The notes: generated by a model not told the origin, from the sequence alone. Shown: positions 35,785-45,720, counted from the first letter of the stretch. The stretch: 64,000 bases of DNA from Gammaproteobacteria bacterium (GCA_024742995.1 JANSXK010000005.1:1-64000), one strand, 5' to 3'. A program made the numbers and translations.

Positions 35785-36465
35785 CTAATGATTCCCTGAA
35801 GATGTGTGATTACTTTGTTCAGAAATAAGCGCCACCAATTCTTCTTGAAACAAATCAGAGTGATTTAAAAATTTATTCACATGCGTACTATAACGATTGT
35901 AAGCAACCATCGCTGGAATTGCGGTAAATAACCCTAATGCTGTTGCCACCAATGCTTCAGAAATACCAGGTGCCACCATAGCAATTGTCGCTTGCTGCGC
36001 TTGTCCCAACGCCTGTAATGACATCATAATGCCCCAGACGGTGCCAAATAAACCCACATAAGGCGCCAAAGATCCAATGGAAGCAAACCAAGGCAGATGT
36101 TCTTCAAGCTGTTCTGCTTCTTTCAAATGGGAAATTTGCATCACTCGTTGAATAGGCTCTAGCACAACACCACCTTGTTTACTCAAACGCAAAAACTCTT
36201 TAAATCCCGTATAAAAAACAGCTGCCAATCCATGACGGTCTTCAATATTTTTCTCAATGTCATCAAATAATTTACTCAGATCACTACTGCCCCAGAATCG
36301 CTCTTTAAACGCATCGTACTGCTGCTTTTTTCGCTTGAAATACCAGGATTTTTGTATGATCAACGTCCAAGATCCGATTGACGACGCCAAAAGCAACAGC
36401 ATCACAAATTTCACTACAAAACCAGCCTGCAAAAAATAATCCAACACTGAAGTATGCGCTGTCAT
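35785..36465 (-). CDS. tolQ: Tol-Pal system protein TolQ
   Basis: 226 residues of the MotA/TolQ/ExbB family with three membrane helices. The GLFGTVWGIMMSLQALG and ATALGLFTAIPAMVAYN segments contain the conserved Thr and Pro residues of the proton channel. It partners TolR. The start overlaps the ybgC stop by four bases. Confidence 0.95.
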   Translation of the reverse strand: MTAHTSVLDYFLQAGFVVKFVMLLLLASSIGSWTLIIQKSWYFKRKKQQYDAFKERFWGSSDLSKLFDDIEKNIEDRHGLAAVFYTGFKEFLRLSKQGGVVLEPIQRVMQISHLKEAEQLEEHLPWFASIGSLAPYVGLFGTVWGIMMSLQALGQAQQATIAMVAPGISEALVATALGLFTAIPAMVAYNRYSTHVNKFLNHSDLFQEELVALISEQSNHTSSGNH

Positions 36466-36857
36466 TTCCCCAATTCTCCTATATCTGGTAACCGTTTTGG
36501 TTTTAATTCGTGATCTACTGTCACGACCGTCATTGTCGCTTCAGAAACCAGTTTGCCATTCTGGTTTCGCATACTCTGCTTGAAGTTCAAGCTGCATGAT
36601 TTTTTACTATCAATTGAAGTTGTAATTTGCAGCATATCATCTAAACGAGCAGGATAATGATAGCGAATATACAAATCACGAATTGCAAAATACGTATGAT
36701 ATTCTGCCATGACCGTCAATGAAAGCTGATGATCGCGTAATAGTTCTGTTCGTGCACGCTCAAAAAAACACAAATATTGCGCATGATAGACGATACCCAT
36801 CACATCTGTGTCTTCGATATACACTCGGTAGGACATTATATGATCTTTTTTCAGCAT
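36462..36857 (-). CDS. ybgC: Acyl-CoA thioesterase YbgC (Tol-Pal associated)
   Basis: 131 residues, hot-dog fold. The catalytic EDTDVMGIVYHAQYL motif is present. YbgC hydrolyses short acyl-CoA or acyl-ACP esters and is nearly always found ahead of tolQ. The ATG directly follows the ruvB stop (TAAATG); another ATG seven codons later (36836) starts closer to where the E. coli homologue aligns and cannot be ruled out. Confidence 0.92.
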   Translation of the reverse strand: MLKKDHIMSYRVYIEDTDVMGIVYHAQYLCFFERARTELLRDHQLSLTVMAEYHTYFAIRDLYIRYHYPARLDDMLQITTSIDSKKSCSLNFKQSMRNQNGKLVSEATMTVVTVDHELKPKRLPDIGELGK

Positions 36858-37877
36858 TTACGAGATATCCACCGGTGTCGCGCGCTCCAATCCAAAATGC
36901 TCATAAGCAAGCGGTGAAGCAGTTCGACCTCGTGAAGTGCGCATTAAAAATCCTTGTTGGATTAAAAAAGGCTCGATCACATCTTCAATGGTCCCTCTTT
37001 CTTCACCAATCGCTGCGGCAATACTATCGACACCCACAGGGCCACCATCAAATCGTTCTATGACAGCCAAAAGCAATTTTCTATCCATCACGTCAAAGCC
37101 ATGATGATCCACACTGAGCATATCCAAAGCACTGACCGCCACCTCAGCCGTAATCACGCCATCCGCTTTGACCTGTGCATAATCCCGTACCCGGCGTAAA
37201 AGACGATTGGCAATACGTGGCGTACCTCTGGAGCGCAATGCAATAGCCTTTGCACCTTCTGGCTCTGTAGAAACCTGAAGTAATTTTGCAGAACGATGCA
37301 CAATTTGTGTTAATGCTTCGACTGTATAAAACTCTAGTCGTAACACAATACCAAAACGGTCGCGTAATGGCGATGTGAGTGAACCAGCACGTGTCGTTGC
37401 ACCAATTAAAGTAAATGGAGGTAATTCTAGCCTAATAGAACGTGCAGCAGGCCCCTCTCCTATCATGATATCCAGCTTATAATCTTCCATGGCCGGGTAT
37501 AAAATTTCTTCTATCACTGGGCTCAAACGATGAATTTCATCAATGAACAACACATCATTGGCTTGAAGATTGGTTAAAATCGCTGCGATATCACCAGCTT
37601 TATCTAAAACAGGTCCTGACGTTTGACGTAAATTGACCCCCATTTCATGAGCAACAATATTCGCAAGCGTTGTTTTCCCTAATCCAGGCGGGCCAAAGAT
37701 CAACACATGATCCAACGCTTCTTGACGCTTCTGCGCAGCATCAATAAATATCTGCATTTGCTGACGGACATCATCTTGGCCAATATATTCTTGTAAATTC
37801 AGCGGACGAATTGCTCTATCAAACGCTTCTTCTTCCGTATGTGCCTGCAAACTTACCAACCGATCACTTTCAATCAT
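36858..37877 (-). CDS. ruvB: Holliday junction branch-migration helicase RuvB
   Basis: 339 residues. AAA+ ATPase: Walker A GPPGLGKT at 62-69, Walker B FIDEIHRL, sensor GATTRAG, and a C-terminal winged helix ([13 protein letters not shown]). RuvB rings pump DNA through RuvA-bound Holliday junctions. Here it is joined to ybgC-tolQRAB, as in many gammaproteobacteria, but its partners ruvC-ruvA sit about 21 kb away in the same orientation (58878-59956). Confidence 0.96.
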   Translation of the reverse strand: MIESDRLVSLQAHTEEEAFDRAIRPLNLQEYIGQDDVRQQMQIFIDAAQKRQEALDHVLIFGPPGLGKTTLANIVAHEMGVNLRQTSGPVLDKAGDIAAILTNLQANDVLFIDEIHRLSPVIEEILYPAMEDYKLDIMIGEGPAARSIRLELPPFTLIGATTRAGSLTSPLRDRFGIVLRLEFYTVEALTQIVHRSAKLLQVSTEPEGAKAIALRSRGTPRIANRLLRRVRDYAQVKADGVITAEVAVSALDMLSVDHHGFDVMDRKLLLAVIERFDGGPVGVDSIAAAIGEERGTIEDVIEPFLIQQGFLMRTSRGRTASPLAYEHFGLERATPVDIS

Positions 37878-37890
37878 GACTACTCAGGCC

Positions 37891-39306
37891 TCAATCGCTG
37901 TAATACATTTCAAATTCAAGTGGATGCACCGAATGCTTTAATTTTCTGATATCCGCTCTGCGTAATTCAATGCATGATTGTAAAAACTCGTGTGAAAAAA
38001 CACCACCGGTCATTAAGAACTCATGATCTTGTTCTAAATCTTCAATTGCTTGTTCCAGTGAACCAGCAATGGTCGGAATATTTTTTAAGCTCTCAGGGGG
38101 CAATTCAAATAAATCTTTATCGATGGCCTCCCCAGGATGCATTTTTTTGCTGATACCATCCAAGCCTGCCATCATCATCGCTGAAAATGCCAGATAAGGA
38201 TTGGCCAATGCATCCGGGAAGCGTACTTCTATCCGACGCGCATTGGGATGATTCACCGCGGGCACACGAATTGCGGCCGAGCGGTTACCCGCAGAATAAG
38301 TCAATAATACCGGTGCTTCAAAACCCGGTACCAAACGCTTATAACTATTCACAGCAGGATTGGTAAAAACATTTAACGCGCGAGCATGGTGGATGATACC
38401 ACCGATGTAATACAACGCGGTTTCAGACAATCCTGCATAAGCATCACCAGAAAATAGATTAACCCCATCTTTGACCAAGGATTGATGGCAATGCATGCCA
38501 CTACCATTATCACCGACCAAGGGTTTCGGCATAAAGGTTGCTGTCTTGCCATGGTTATGAGCGACATTTTGCACCACATATTTTAAAATTTGTAATTCAT
38601 CCGCTTTTTTAGTCAGCGTATTGAAACGCGTGACAACCTCGCATTGATTAGCAGTCCCCACTTCATGGTGATGCGCCTCAACTCGAATGCCATACCCTTC
38701 TTCTAACACCTCAGAGATAGCACTGCGTATGTCTTGCGAAGAATCGATAGGAGGTACGGGAAAATAGCCACCTTTGATATTTGGACGATGACCAGTATTA
38801 CCGCCTTCAATAGCTTGCCCCGAATTCCAATACCCTTCCTCAGAATTGATTTTATAAAATGAGCCTGACATACCAGTTTCCCAACGCACGTCATCAAAAA
38901 TGAAAAACTCTGGCTCAGGACCAAACATCACTTCATCCGCAATCCCTGTCGTTTTCAAATAAGCTTCTGCACGATGCGCCAAAGAACGTGGGCAACGATC
39001 ATAAGCTTTATTAGCCATAGGATCATACACTTGGCAACGCAGTACCACCGTGGGATCTTGATAAAAGGGATCCAATACTACCGAAGACATATCAGGTATC
39101 AACGCCAAATCTGATTGATGAATTTGTTGCCATCCCTTGATAGAAGATCCATCAAACAATTTGCCATGTTTCAAAAACTCATCGTCCACATAAGAAGCAT
39201 GAATGGTAATATGCTGCTCTTTCCCCCGCGTATCAGTAAACCGCAAATCTACAAATTTGGCTCCTGATTTCTGCAGCAAATCTGATACATCTTTTTTACT
39301 CATCAC
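37891..39306 (-). CDS. glnA: Glutamine synthetase type I
   Basis: 471 residues. It makes glutamine from glutamate, ammonia and ATP. Family motifs are seen: [27 protein letters not shown] and NRSAAIRVP. The adenylylation site, Tyr in NLYDLPPEE of enteric enzymes, is Phe400 here ([10 protein letters not shown]; codon TTT at 38109-38107), with the same 71 residues to the C-terminus as E. coli. It therefore should not be switched off by GlnE-type adenylylation. Ribosome-binding site GGGAG precedes the ATG. No sigma-54 site (TGGCAC-N5-TTGCA) is visible upstream. It is followed by ruvB after 13 bases. Confidence 0.95.
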   Translation of the reverse strand: MMSKKDVSDLLQKSGAKFVDLRFTDTRGKEQHITIHASYVDDEFLKHGKLFDGSSIKGWQQIHQSDLALIPDMSSVVLDPFYQDPTVVLRCQVYDPMANKAYDRCPRSLAHRAEAYLKTTGIADEVMFGPEPEFFIFDDVRWETGMSGSFYKINSEEGYWNSGQAIEGGNTGHRPNIKGGYFPVPPIDSSQDIRSAISEVLEEGYGIRVEAHHHEVGTANQCEVVTRFNTLTKKADELQILKYVVQNVAHNHGKTATFMPKPLVGDNGSGMHCHQSLVKDGVNLFSGDAYAGLSETALYYIGGIIHHARALNVFTNPAVNSYKRLVPGFEAPVLLTYSAGNRSAAIRVPAVNHPNARRIEVRFPDALANPYLAFSAMMMAGLDGISKKMHPGEAIDKDLFELPPESLKNIPTIAGSLEQAIEDLEQDHEFLMTGGVFSHEFLQSCIELRRADIRKLKHSVHPLEFEMYYSD

Positions 39307-39417
39307 ATCACTCCCTTTGTCTTATGCAACATAGTTTACATTAGACGTTTGATTCGGCACAGTATTTTTAACAGGAATTTTTAAATTACTTCGCTTACCG
39401 ATCTTCTTGCAAAATTT

Positions 39418-41676
39418 CTAATAGGCTGTGGGTAATAAAGCGATATCACCTGGTCGCTCCATAGAGCTTGGCACGCCCGCATTTGAACAACTTGTTACTG
39501 CACCAGAACTAGCATTGACTACACATTTTCGAATCATTGGCTGTAAATCAAAAGATCCTGATGCGCAAGCGTATATATAGTTAGTAGCAGAGCTCATCGC
39601 TACCCCTCTCGGAGCATAATCGCCCATATCAAACTGGGAACACGCTGACAAAGTACCATCGGAGAGAGGGCACCAAAATACTACGTTTGGTACTTGCGTT
39701 GTACCGTATAGAAAAGTATCAGTAGTGTTGACAGCCACGCCAATATTTTTTACTGACCCAGAGATAGGCGTGAAAGTTGTACATGTAGATAAACTGCCAT
39801 CACTACCGATAGTACACTGTGACAATAGATCTCCATCATAATTTGCTACAAAAATATAATCTCCACCAGCCGTAATTGCTGGTTGCTGTGGGGTATTTAA
39901 GGTTGTAGCTGTGGTAAGAGCACAAGAAGTGATTACGCCAGAAGAATTAAGACTGCATTTATAAACCGTATCATCAGGAGTTGTTGTATAAACCACATTC
40001 AATACCGGATTATAGACCACTCCATTAAATCCAACACCAATTGCCGTACCCGAATACAAAGAGCAGGATCCAACATCACCTGTCTCAAGATTATTAATTG
40101 GACAAGATCCAACCACAAGCTCGTTTCTTGATGAATTAAAACCTGTTACATAAAGCATAGTAACACTAGAGTTAACTGCCACACCACGAGGATCTACCAC
40201 ACCCAGTTCTGTACCTGATTTATTGAAGCAGCTACTTGTGTTTAGAGAACCACTACTATCGATAGGACAAATCGCAATAGGAGTGTTTTCAGATTCAATA
40301 TCTGTGATATAAGCAACATAAGGCACCAGAGATATTTGCCCTACAACAGCTTGAGCAGATGTTCCTGTAATAGAAAAATCAGTAAGGCTGACAACCTTAG
40401 TACTTGGAGTAAACACCATAGTGCAAGACGCTCCGGGGCCAATATCAGGACATCCAGTCGCAGTTACTGCACCATTTAATGCCGTATTCGTAAAGTCTGC
40501 GTAAAATGATACGGTCGTAGTGGTAGACTGATTTTGAATGACCATTGAACCTGTTGTTGAGCCATTAGCTTTTAAAGATAGTGGAGAGCCTGATGTAATA
40601 GCAAGGGTTGCTTCTGATGCCGCATCTACTTCAATATTTGCACTTGTAGTTGTCGTATTAGTCCCAGATATATCTACAGCCGTACTTGTAATAGGCACGG
40701 TACCTGGCGTAAAAAACAAATCACATTCAGCACCAACTGCCAAATTATCGCAGGCAGTAGCGTCTTGAGTAACAGATGACATAGAAGCAGGCAAAGTGGC
40801 CTGAATATCAGTAGCTATTGAATCCCCATTATTCTTTATTCTTATGCGGCCTGGTGAACCACTAGTTTGAAGTATCAAAGGCGATCCATCTGTGACAGAA
40901 ATTTCGGAAATACCTGGTGACGTAACTGAAATATCTACAGGAATTGGATTAGTATTGGCGCCCCGAATAGGTACAAGAGTAGAAGAATAAGCAGTAGTAC
41001 CAGGCGTCACTGTAATAGTACATGATCCTCCTGGCCCCACTGAATCACATGTGGATGTTTGTGTCACATTTCCTGCCAAGGCGGTTCTCTCTAGATGCAA
41101 TTGAATATTATTTGCTGTTGCTGTAGGAGATTGATTGGTAACTGTAAATTGTTGAGCTGCTCCTGCGGCAACCAAATTCATTTCGATTGGTGTCACTGTG
41201 ATTCTAGCCAAGTCTAAACGCGTAATATTTAATTTACTGCTTTCTGACGTTTGGCTACAAAGAAATGGATCAGGTGAATTACTATCAATGGATTTTTTGC
41301 ATATTACAACAGGCATATTCACTGATCCCATCGTAAATTCTGAGCCATTCAACCATAAAACAAGCTGACATGATTCGCCCGCCCCAAGTACTTGCACGTG
41401 ATCACAAATGCGCAAACCTCCTGTCACTTGTTGGATACCTGAAAAAGGAAATGGTGTCATAAGTAACTCACGGAGCACCTTTGTTTTATTTGTGACAGTG
41501 AAGCGTACAAATGCTGCATCCAAGCTACTGAAATGAATAACTGTTGGCGTGTTTGGAATGATAGTGTATTTAGGTTGAGTACTTGTTGCGTGCGATGTAT
41601 TCATCATTACGATACTACATAGGACAATCCAGAAAGATTTGATAACCTTTCTTTTTGTTTCACTAAAGAAACTCAT
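39418..41676 (-). CDS. Secreted protein with Ig-like repeats and C-terminal beta-propeller-like region
   Basis: 752 residues from the ATG at 41676, which has AGGG nine bases ahead, rather than the TTG three codons earlier. Signal peptide cut after SHA. Residues ~35-460 hold about four repeats of ~90 residues, each with GPGGSC/GAGESC/GPGASC-type turns and a paired Cys (TSTCDSVGPGGSC, TACDNLAVGAEC, TGCPDIGPGASC), like surface beta-sandwich domains. Residues ~465-750 hold about six ~45-residue units with C..SSG.L..C and GVAV/YV patterns, probably a propeller. No enzyme motif. It is co-transcribed after the beta-barrel gene, its ribosome-binding site overlapping that gene's stop. Confidence 0.82.
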   Translation of the reverse strand: MSFFSETKRKVIKSFWIVLCSIVMMNTSHATSTQPKYTIIPNTPTVIHFSSLDAAFVRFTVTNKTKVLRELLMTPFPFSGIQQVTGGLRICDHVQVLGAGESCQLVLWLNGSEFTMGSVNMPVVICKKSIDSNSPDPFLCSQTSESSKLNITRLDLARITVTPIEMNLVAAGAAQQFTVTNQSPTATANNIQLHLERTALAGNVTQTSTCDSVGPGGSCTITVTPGTTAYSSTLVPIRGANTNPIPVDISVTSPGISEISVTDGSPLILQTSGSPGRIRIKNNGDSIATDIQATLPASMSSVTQDATACDNLAVGAECDLFFTPGTVPITSTAVDISGTNTTTTSANIEVDAASEATLAITSGSPLSLKANGSTTGSMVIQNQSTTTTVSFYADFTNTALNGAVTATGCPDIGPGASCTMVFTPSTKVVSLTDFSITGTSAQAVVGQISLVPYVAYITDIESENTPIAICPIDSSGSLNTSSCFNKSGTELGVVDPRGVAVNSSVTMLYVTGFNSSRNELVVGSCPINNLETGDVGSCSLYSGTAIGVGFNGVVYNPVLNVVYTTTPDDTVYKCSLNSSGVITSCALTTATTLNTPQQPAITAGGDYIFVANYDGDLLSQCTIGSDGSLSTCTTFTPISGSVKNIGVAVNTTDTFLYGTTQVPNVVFWCPLSDGTLSACSQFDMGDYAPRGVAMSSATNYIYACASGSFDLQPMIRKCVVNASSGAVTSCSNAGVPSSMERPGDIALLPTAY

Positions 41677-41687
41677 AGAGAACAACC

Positions 41688-42605
41688 CTATTTAATATAG
41701 TTAATGCTAAATAGCAATTCGTTGGTATACACGTGATTTAGCTGCAATCCGCCGTTAAGTGTTTGTCCTGTAGCTGCCCCAAGATTGGCAACACCCCAAT
41801 CAGCAAACTCGTAGCCTATGCCAAAGTAGATATTAGGCCGCAATTGTTTTTGCATGCCAACACCTAGACTATAGGTGTAGGTAGTCGTAACGTCATCATG
41901 AAACGGAGGAGGAGCAACTTCCTCATAAATATCAGGCGAAATAGTAAAATCAAATGCACGATTAAAACTCAAACCAAATCCTGCACTAACATAAGGCTGA
42001 AACACTCCTTTAAATTCGGTCAATAATTTACCTTTTATCGTCACTTGGGCATGATTTATTTTGTATCCATAAGTAAAATTATTAAAATCGGGATTAGCAT
42101 CCTCCCAAATGTCACCTGTGGCTTTGGCATTTCCACCCGCTCCAACAGCCAATCCAATCTGACCTGAGACTAACGATGAAACAGCGTGTTGTCCGCCAAC
42201 AAATATCTCACCCATACTAAAAAGACTATCTTTTGATGTATCAGCATAAGTTTTAAGAACACCGGGTTGTAATAGCATCGTTTGAGTACGGCCAGGCGCG
42301 GACGTTACGGGGCCTATATTGAAGCTGATAACTTTTGCCCAAGGATTCGTTTGATGCAAAGCAGAAAATAATGGCGCTGGCGGTGGTGCCGGTTTGGGTG
42401 GTGGTGGCGGAATAGGCTTAGGACTGCGAGGACGCTTCTCAGGCGTAAAGTCGGGCTCAGGCATCCATTGACCAGGCTTCCCACGAAACTCTGCGCAATT
42501 GATACGAGGTGCAGCACAGTTCATCACAGACATTGAGTGGACGCTAAAAGAACATATCGATCCAATGGCAAATAGTATGGCCGCATGGTATTCGTTTCGA
42601 TGCAT
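41688..42605 (-). CDS. Outer-membrane beta-barrel protein with proline-rich N-terminal linker
   Basis: 305 residues from the ATG at 42605, where GGAG lies five bases ahead; the longer frame starts at a TTG without such a site. Signal peptide (AAILFAIGSICSFSVHS). Residues ~40-75 are Pro-rich (IPPPPPKPAPPPAP). The C-terminal ~210 residues show alternating strands typical of an eight-stranded OmpA/OprF-like barrel (GQIGLAVGAGG, YVSAGFGLSFN, YFGIGYEFADWG) and end in a hydrophobic-aromatic strand (LLFSINYIK). First gene of a two-gene operon with the propeller protein. Confidence 0.82.
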   Translation of the reverse strand: MHRNEYHAAILFAIGSICSFSVHSMSVMNCAAPRINCAEFRGKPGQWMPEPDFTPEKRPRSPKPIPPPPPKPAPPPAPLFSALHQTNPWAKVISFNIGPVTSAPGRTQTMLLQPGVLKTYADTSKDSLFSMGEIFVGGQHAVSSLVSGQIGLAVGAGGNAKATGDIWEDANPDFNNFTYGYKINHAQVTIKGKLLTEFKGVFQPYVSAGFGLSFNRAFDFTISPDIYEEVAPPPFHDDVTTTYTYSLGVGMQKQLRPNIYFGIGYEFADWGVANLGAATGQTLNGGLQLNHVYTNELLFSINYIK

Positions 42606-42945
42606 CTCTACTCCGTGAGCCGCAAAGAATGTCCCCACCAAGAAACATTCTCTAAACGTTTATCTTACAATCACAATGAAATAAAAAGCAAGTGTCACGC
42701 TTTATATCCACTAAGGTAAGCACGATCACCTACAATACAATGCACTGCTGCCTTATCTACGTCCCGTGACCATTCTCGCCTACGTTCCGTGCTTTATGCG
42801 TAGAATCCAAGAATTTAGCTGGGCACCTAGATACCAGAGACAAGCATGAGGTGAGGAAAGCCGCAGTACGCAGAAGGTGGAGGAGAAGTCTCGGAACATA
42901 GGGAGCGGTAGAAAAACATAGACGTGGATAAGCACGCCATTGTAA
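42606..42945. other. Intergenic stretch with dispersed repeat
   Basis: 340 bases between the start of the beta-barrel gene and the end of the small secreted gene. The part to ~42720 should hold the barrel gene's promoter; ~42735-42930 is a repeat patch (separate entry). No coding frame with a ribosome-binding site was found. Confidence 0.6.
42735..42930. repeat. Dispersed repeat patch (copy with TTCCGTGCTTTATGCG core)
   Basis: Positions 42785-42826 match 60894-60933 over about 40 bases with few differences (TTCCGTGCTTTATGCG, then GAATCCA, GAATTTA). TCTACGTCCCG at 42756-42766 recurs at 47632. The rest of the patch (AGGAGAAGTCTCGGAACATAGGG) has the same flavour as the 47.66 kb sequence. The copies sit only between genes. 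Confidence 0.6.
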
Positions 42946-43434
42946 TTACTGCGTTATCTGCCAAGAAATTTTACCAGAATCTCCAAGAATGAATGCCATA
43001 TCGTGATCTTGAATGATTTGGAGCATGCCGTATTGTTTTTTGTGGGTTTCAAACACATCCACGGCGTTTAAAAACTTAGAATCAATCGATTTGTGAATAT
43101 GTCCATTTTTGAAGTACTGTTTCATGTATAGTGAAAATATTTTGTGCTTGCCACAGCTGTATTTTAAAGTGGTTTCTACTTTGGCACCATTGAGAACAAA
43201 CCGATATGTCTCGCCCGTAGCATTAAGCACTTTAGGGATGGGATTGCTATTTTTAAATAGTTTGCCTTGAGAAACATCCGCACGCTCAAGCTTACAATTT
43301 TCAGATCCTAAGTTTTGAATCTGTACAAAAAGATTATCGGGATTATGTTCATAATCATCAATGACGTGCGCAAATGCAGTATGAAATGAAAAAATCATCG
43401 TCAATAAGATAGACAGTTTTTGCTTTTTAAACAT
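42946..43434 (-). CDS. Small secreted protein, unrecognised
   Basis: 162 residues with a clear signal peptide (MFKKQKLSILLTMIFSFHTAFA). The mature part is basic, with Cys in ENCKLE and YSCGKH that may pair. No known domain is recognised. It is a single gene between a repeat patch and the divergent gspF, probably periplasmic or exported; the neighbouring type II secretion genes make export by that route conceivable but unproven. Confidence 0.7.
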   Translation of the reverse strand: MFKKQKLSILLTMIFSFHTAFAHVIDDYEHNPDNLFVQIQNLGSENCKLERADVSQGKLFKNSNPIPKVLNATGETYRFVLNGAKVETTLKYSCGKHKIFSLYMKQYFKNGHIHKSIDSKFLNAVDVFETHKKQYGMLQIIQDHDMAFILGDSGKISWQITQ

Positions 43435-43603
43435 GCAATTGTTCTCAAAATAAAAACCATATTGTAATTCATTAGATCTATAAAATCAATTTTTGATCAC
43501 AAGTCTCGGGGGTCGCTTCGTAGAACTTGCATGTAAAATGAATTGCGGATGCCCTTAGCAATAGCATACACTAGGCTAATATATAGAATTTTGGTTCATT
43601 GGC

Positions 43604-44803
43604 ATGGGTGCATATCAATATCAAGCTTTGAAAAAAACGGGGGGTCAAAGCAAAGGTGTGATTGAAGCTGATTCTGAACGTCATGCACGCCAATTATTGC
43701 GGGAACTCGGCTTAATCCCCACCGCTGTTCATGTATACAAAAAATCTGTGCGTACCAAACATAATGATAAATTAAGCGCCTCACATTTGGCCTTGTTTAC
43801 TCGACAATTAGCTACCCTGCTGGCTGCTGGCATTCCCATTGATGAAGCACTGCGTGGCGTGGCGGATCAGTCTGAACTAGACAGCACTCGACGCTTGATC
43901 ATAGGTGTGCGTGCCAAAGTATTGGAAGGTTATGGCTTGGCACAAGCCATGGCAGAATATCCGCACGCCTTCCCAGAGCTTTACCGTGCGACCTTAGCGG
44001 CAGGAGAACAAACTGGCCGCTTGGATTTGGTGTTAGAAAAATTGGCCGATTACACCGAAAATCAGCAAGTAATTCGTCAAAAAATTCAACAAGCGCTCAT
44101 CTATCCTGCCCTGATGATTGTTATTTCCATCACCATCATCAGTTTTCTCTTAACTTATGTCGTACCAGATATCGTTGGCGTGTTCACCACATCTGGCCAA
44201 ACCTTACCCAGCATGACGATGATATTGATTGCTATCAGTGATTTCATCAAACATTACGGGCTTTATGTCTTATTGCTCTTCATCATCCTAGGGGTGATGT
44301 TTCAACAAAGTTTAAAAAATCCGAGAATCAAACTCAAATGGCATCGTTTTATTTTACAAGTACCACTACTTTCTTTTATGGTGAAAACAGTCAATGTTGC
44401 TCGATATATTCATACATTTGGGATATTATTTTCTGCAGGCGGCAGCGTTTTAGATACCATGCGTGTCTCTGCTAGTCTTGTCAGCAACCTTGTGATGAGG
44501 CATGCTTTTGATACAGCGACATCTGCAGTAAAAGAAGGCACCGCCATCAACGTGGCTTTAAGAAAAACCGCTTTTTTACGCCCTATGGCACTACACCTCA
44601 TTGCCAGTGGTGAAAAAAGCGGTCAACTTGCAGTCATGATGGAACGTGCAGCCGATCATTTGGATAATGAAGTCAAACGTTTGATTGATAGTGCTTTAAC
44701 CTTATTAGAACCTATCATTATCTTGTTGATGGGCGGTGTGGTTTTGTTTATCGTCTTATCAACATTATTACCCATTTTTTCAATGGAACAATTAGTATCT
44801 TGA
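43604..44803 (+). CDS. gspF: Type II secretion inner-membrane platform protein GspF
   Basis: 399 residues. Two homologous cytoplasmic helical domains (LFTRQLATLLAAGIPIDEAL at ~65-84 and the second starting YIHTFGILFSAGGSVLD) and three membrane helices (LMIVISITIISFLLTYVVP, VLLLFIILGVMF, and the C-terminal IIILLMGGVVLFIVLSTLLP). GspF sits in the inner-membrane platform and couples the GspE ATPase to pseudopilus assembly. First gene of gspFGHIJK; gspE and gspD are not adjacent. The ribosome-binding site is weak. Confidence 0.94.
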   Translation: MGAYQYQALKKTGGQSKGVIEADSERHARQLLRELGLIPTAVHVYKKSVRTKHNDKLSASHLALFTRQLATLLAAGIPIDEALRGVADQSELDSTRRLIIGVRAKVLEGYGLAQAMAEYPHAFPELYRATLAAGEQTGRLDLVLEKLADYTENQQVIRQKIQQALIYPALMIVISITIISFLLTYVVPDIVGVFTTSGQTLPSMTMILIAISDFIKHYGLYVLLLFIILGVMFQQSLKNPRIKLKWHRFILQVPLLSFMVKTVNVARYIHTFGILFSAGGSVLDTMRVSASLVSNLVMRHAFDTATSAVKEGTAINVALRKTAFLRPMALHLIASGEKSGQLAVMMERAADHLDNEVKRLIDSALTLLEPIIILLMGGVVLFIVLSTLLPIFSMEQLVS

Positions 44804-44816
44804 GGAGAGTCATCAT

Positions 44817-45242
44817 ATGAAACACAATGCACAACGCGGGTTTTCGTTAATTGAGATCATGGTAGTCGTGGTCATTTTGGGTATTTTAGCAGCATTGGTT
44901 GTTCCGAAAATCGTCAATAGGCCTGATGAAGCGCGAATCGTCAAAGCCAGGCAAGACGTCTTGGCCGTTCAAAACGCTTTAGAATTGTATAAATTAGATA
45001 ATGGGTTTTATCCCAGCACCGATCAAGGCTTAAAAGCATTAGTAGAAAAGCCCAGCAGCAGCCCGATTCCGCAAGATTGGAAAGCCTATTTAAAGAAAGT
45101 ACCTAAAGATCCTTGGGGCAGTGATTATATTTATTTGAATCCGGGTCAACATGGAGATATTGATATATATACCAATGGTGCAGATGGACAACCTGGTGGC
45201 GAAGGTGTGAATGCAGAAATTGGTAATTGGAATGCAGGGTAA
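44817..45242 (+). CDS. gspG: Type II secretion major pseudopilin GspG
   Basis: 141 residues. Prepilin leader MKHNAQRG is cut before FSLIEIMVVV by the prepilin peptidase, with the conserved Glu at +5. The globular part has GFYPSTDQGLKAL and the C-terminal DPWGSDYIYLNPG calcium-binding region of GspG. It forms the pseudopilus shaft. GAGGAG lies nine bases ahead of the ATG. Confidence 0.96.
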   Translation: MKHNAQRGFSLIEIMVVVVILGILAALVVPKIVNRPDEARIVKARQDVLAVQNALELYKLDNGFYPSTDQGLKALVEKPSSSPIPQDWKAYLKKVPKDPWGSDYIYLNPGQHGDIDIYTNGADGQPGGEGVNAEIGNWNAG

Positions 45243-45720
45243 AACGACAAACGATGGCTTCACTCTTATCGAAATCTTAGTTGTCATCGTCATTATTGGC
45301 ATCACTATCAGTTTTGCCTTGATGTCGTTTGGAGATTTTGGTAAGAGCCGTAAAATTCGTATTGCCGCCGAAGAATTTACTCAATTCCTGACGTTTGTGC
45401 ATGATCGCGCGCTCTTGGAATCGAGCACCTTAAAAGTACAATTAACAAACACAGGTTATGGCGTACAACGAATGGGACCCAATCAACATTGGCAGTCGTT
45501 GCACTCATCCTTTTATCGTACCCATACCTTACCCCCAAAAACGGTGATTATTGTTACCCATGGCAGTCCTAAAGCAGATAAATTGGTGGTCATCCTAAAT
45601 GGGACCGGAGATATGACAGCATTCAAAGTATATTTTGGAACCAAAGAAAAACCCCACCTTGCCTCTGTCGTAGGTGAAGAAAATGGCGCCCTTATTTTTA
45701 ACAAAGAGGCCAGTCGATGA
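45211..45720 (+). CDS. gspH: Type II secretion minor pseudopilin GspH
   Basis: 169 residues. Cleavage before FTLIEILVVIVIIG with Glu at +5, then a beta-rich globular domain. The ATG at 45211 is used because AAGG lies five bases ahead; it overlaps gspG by 32 bases. An ATG seven codons later (45232) would give a shorter leader (MQGKTTNDG) but has no good ribosome-binding site. Identity as GspH is from position after gspG and size. Confidence 0.9.
   Translation: MQKLVIGMQGKTTNDGFTLIEILVVIVIIGITISFALMSFGDFGKSRKIRIAAEEFTQFLTFVHDRALLESSTLKVQLTNTGYGVQRMGPNQHWQSLHSSFYRTHTLPPKTVIIVTHGSPKADKLVVILNGTGDMTAFKVYFGTKEKPHLASVVGEENGALIFNKEASR

Noticed and set aside
39307-39417. Sigma-54 promoter ahead of glnA
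   Set aside because: No TGGCAC-N5-TTGCA-like site could be found; TGTGCC nearby lacks the second element.
42642-42945. tRNA or small RNA gene in the GC-richer intergenic patches
   Set aside because: No cloverleaf, no GTTCRAATC T-loop; the sequence is explained by repeats shared with 47.6 and 60.9 kb.
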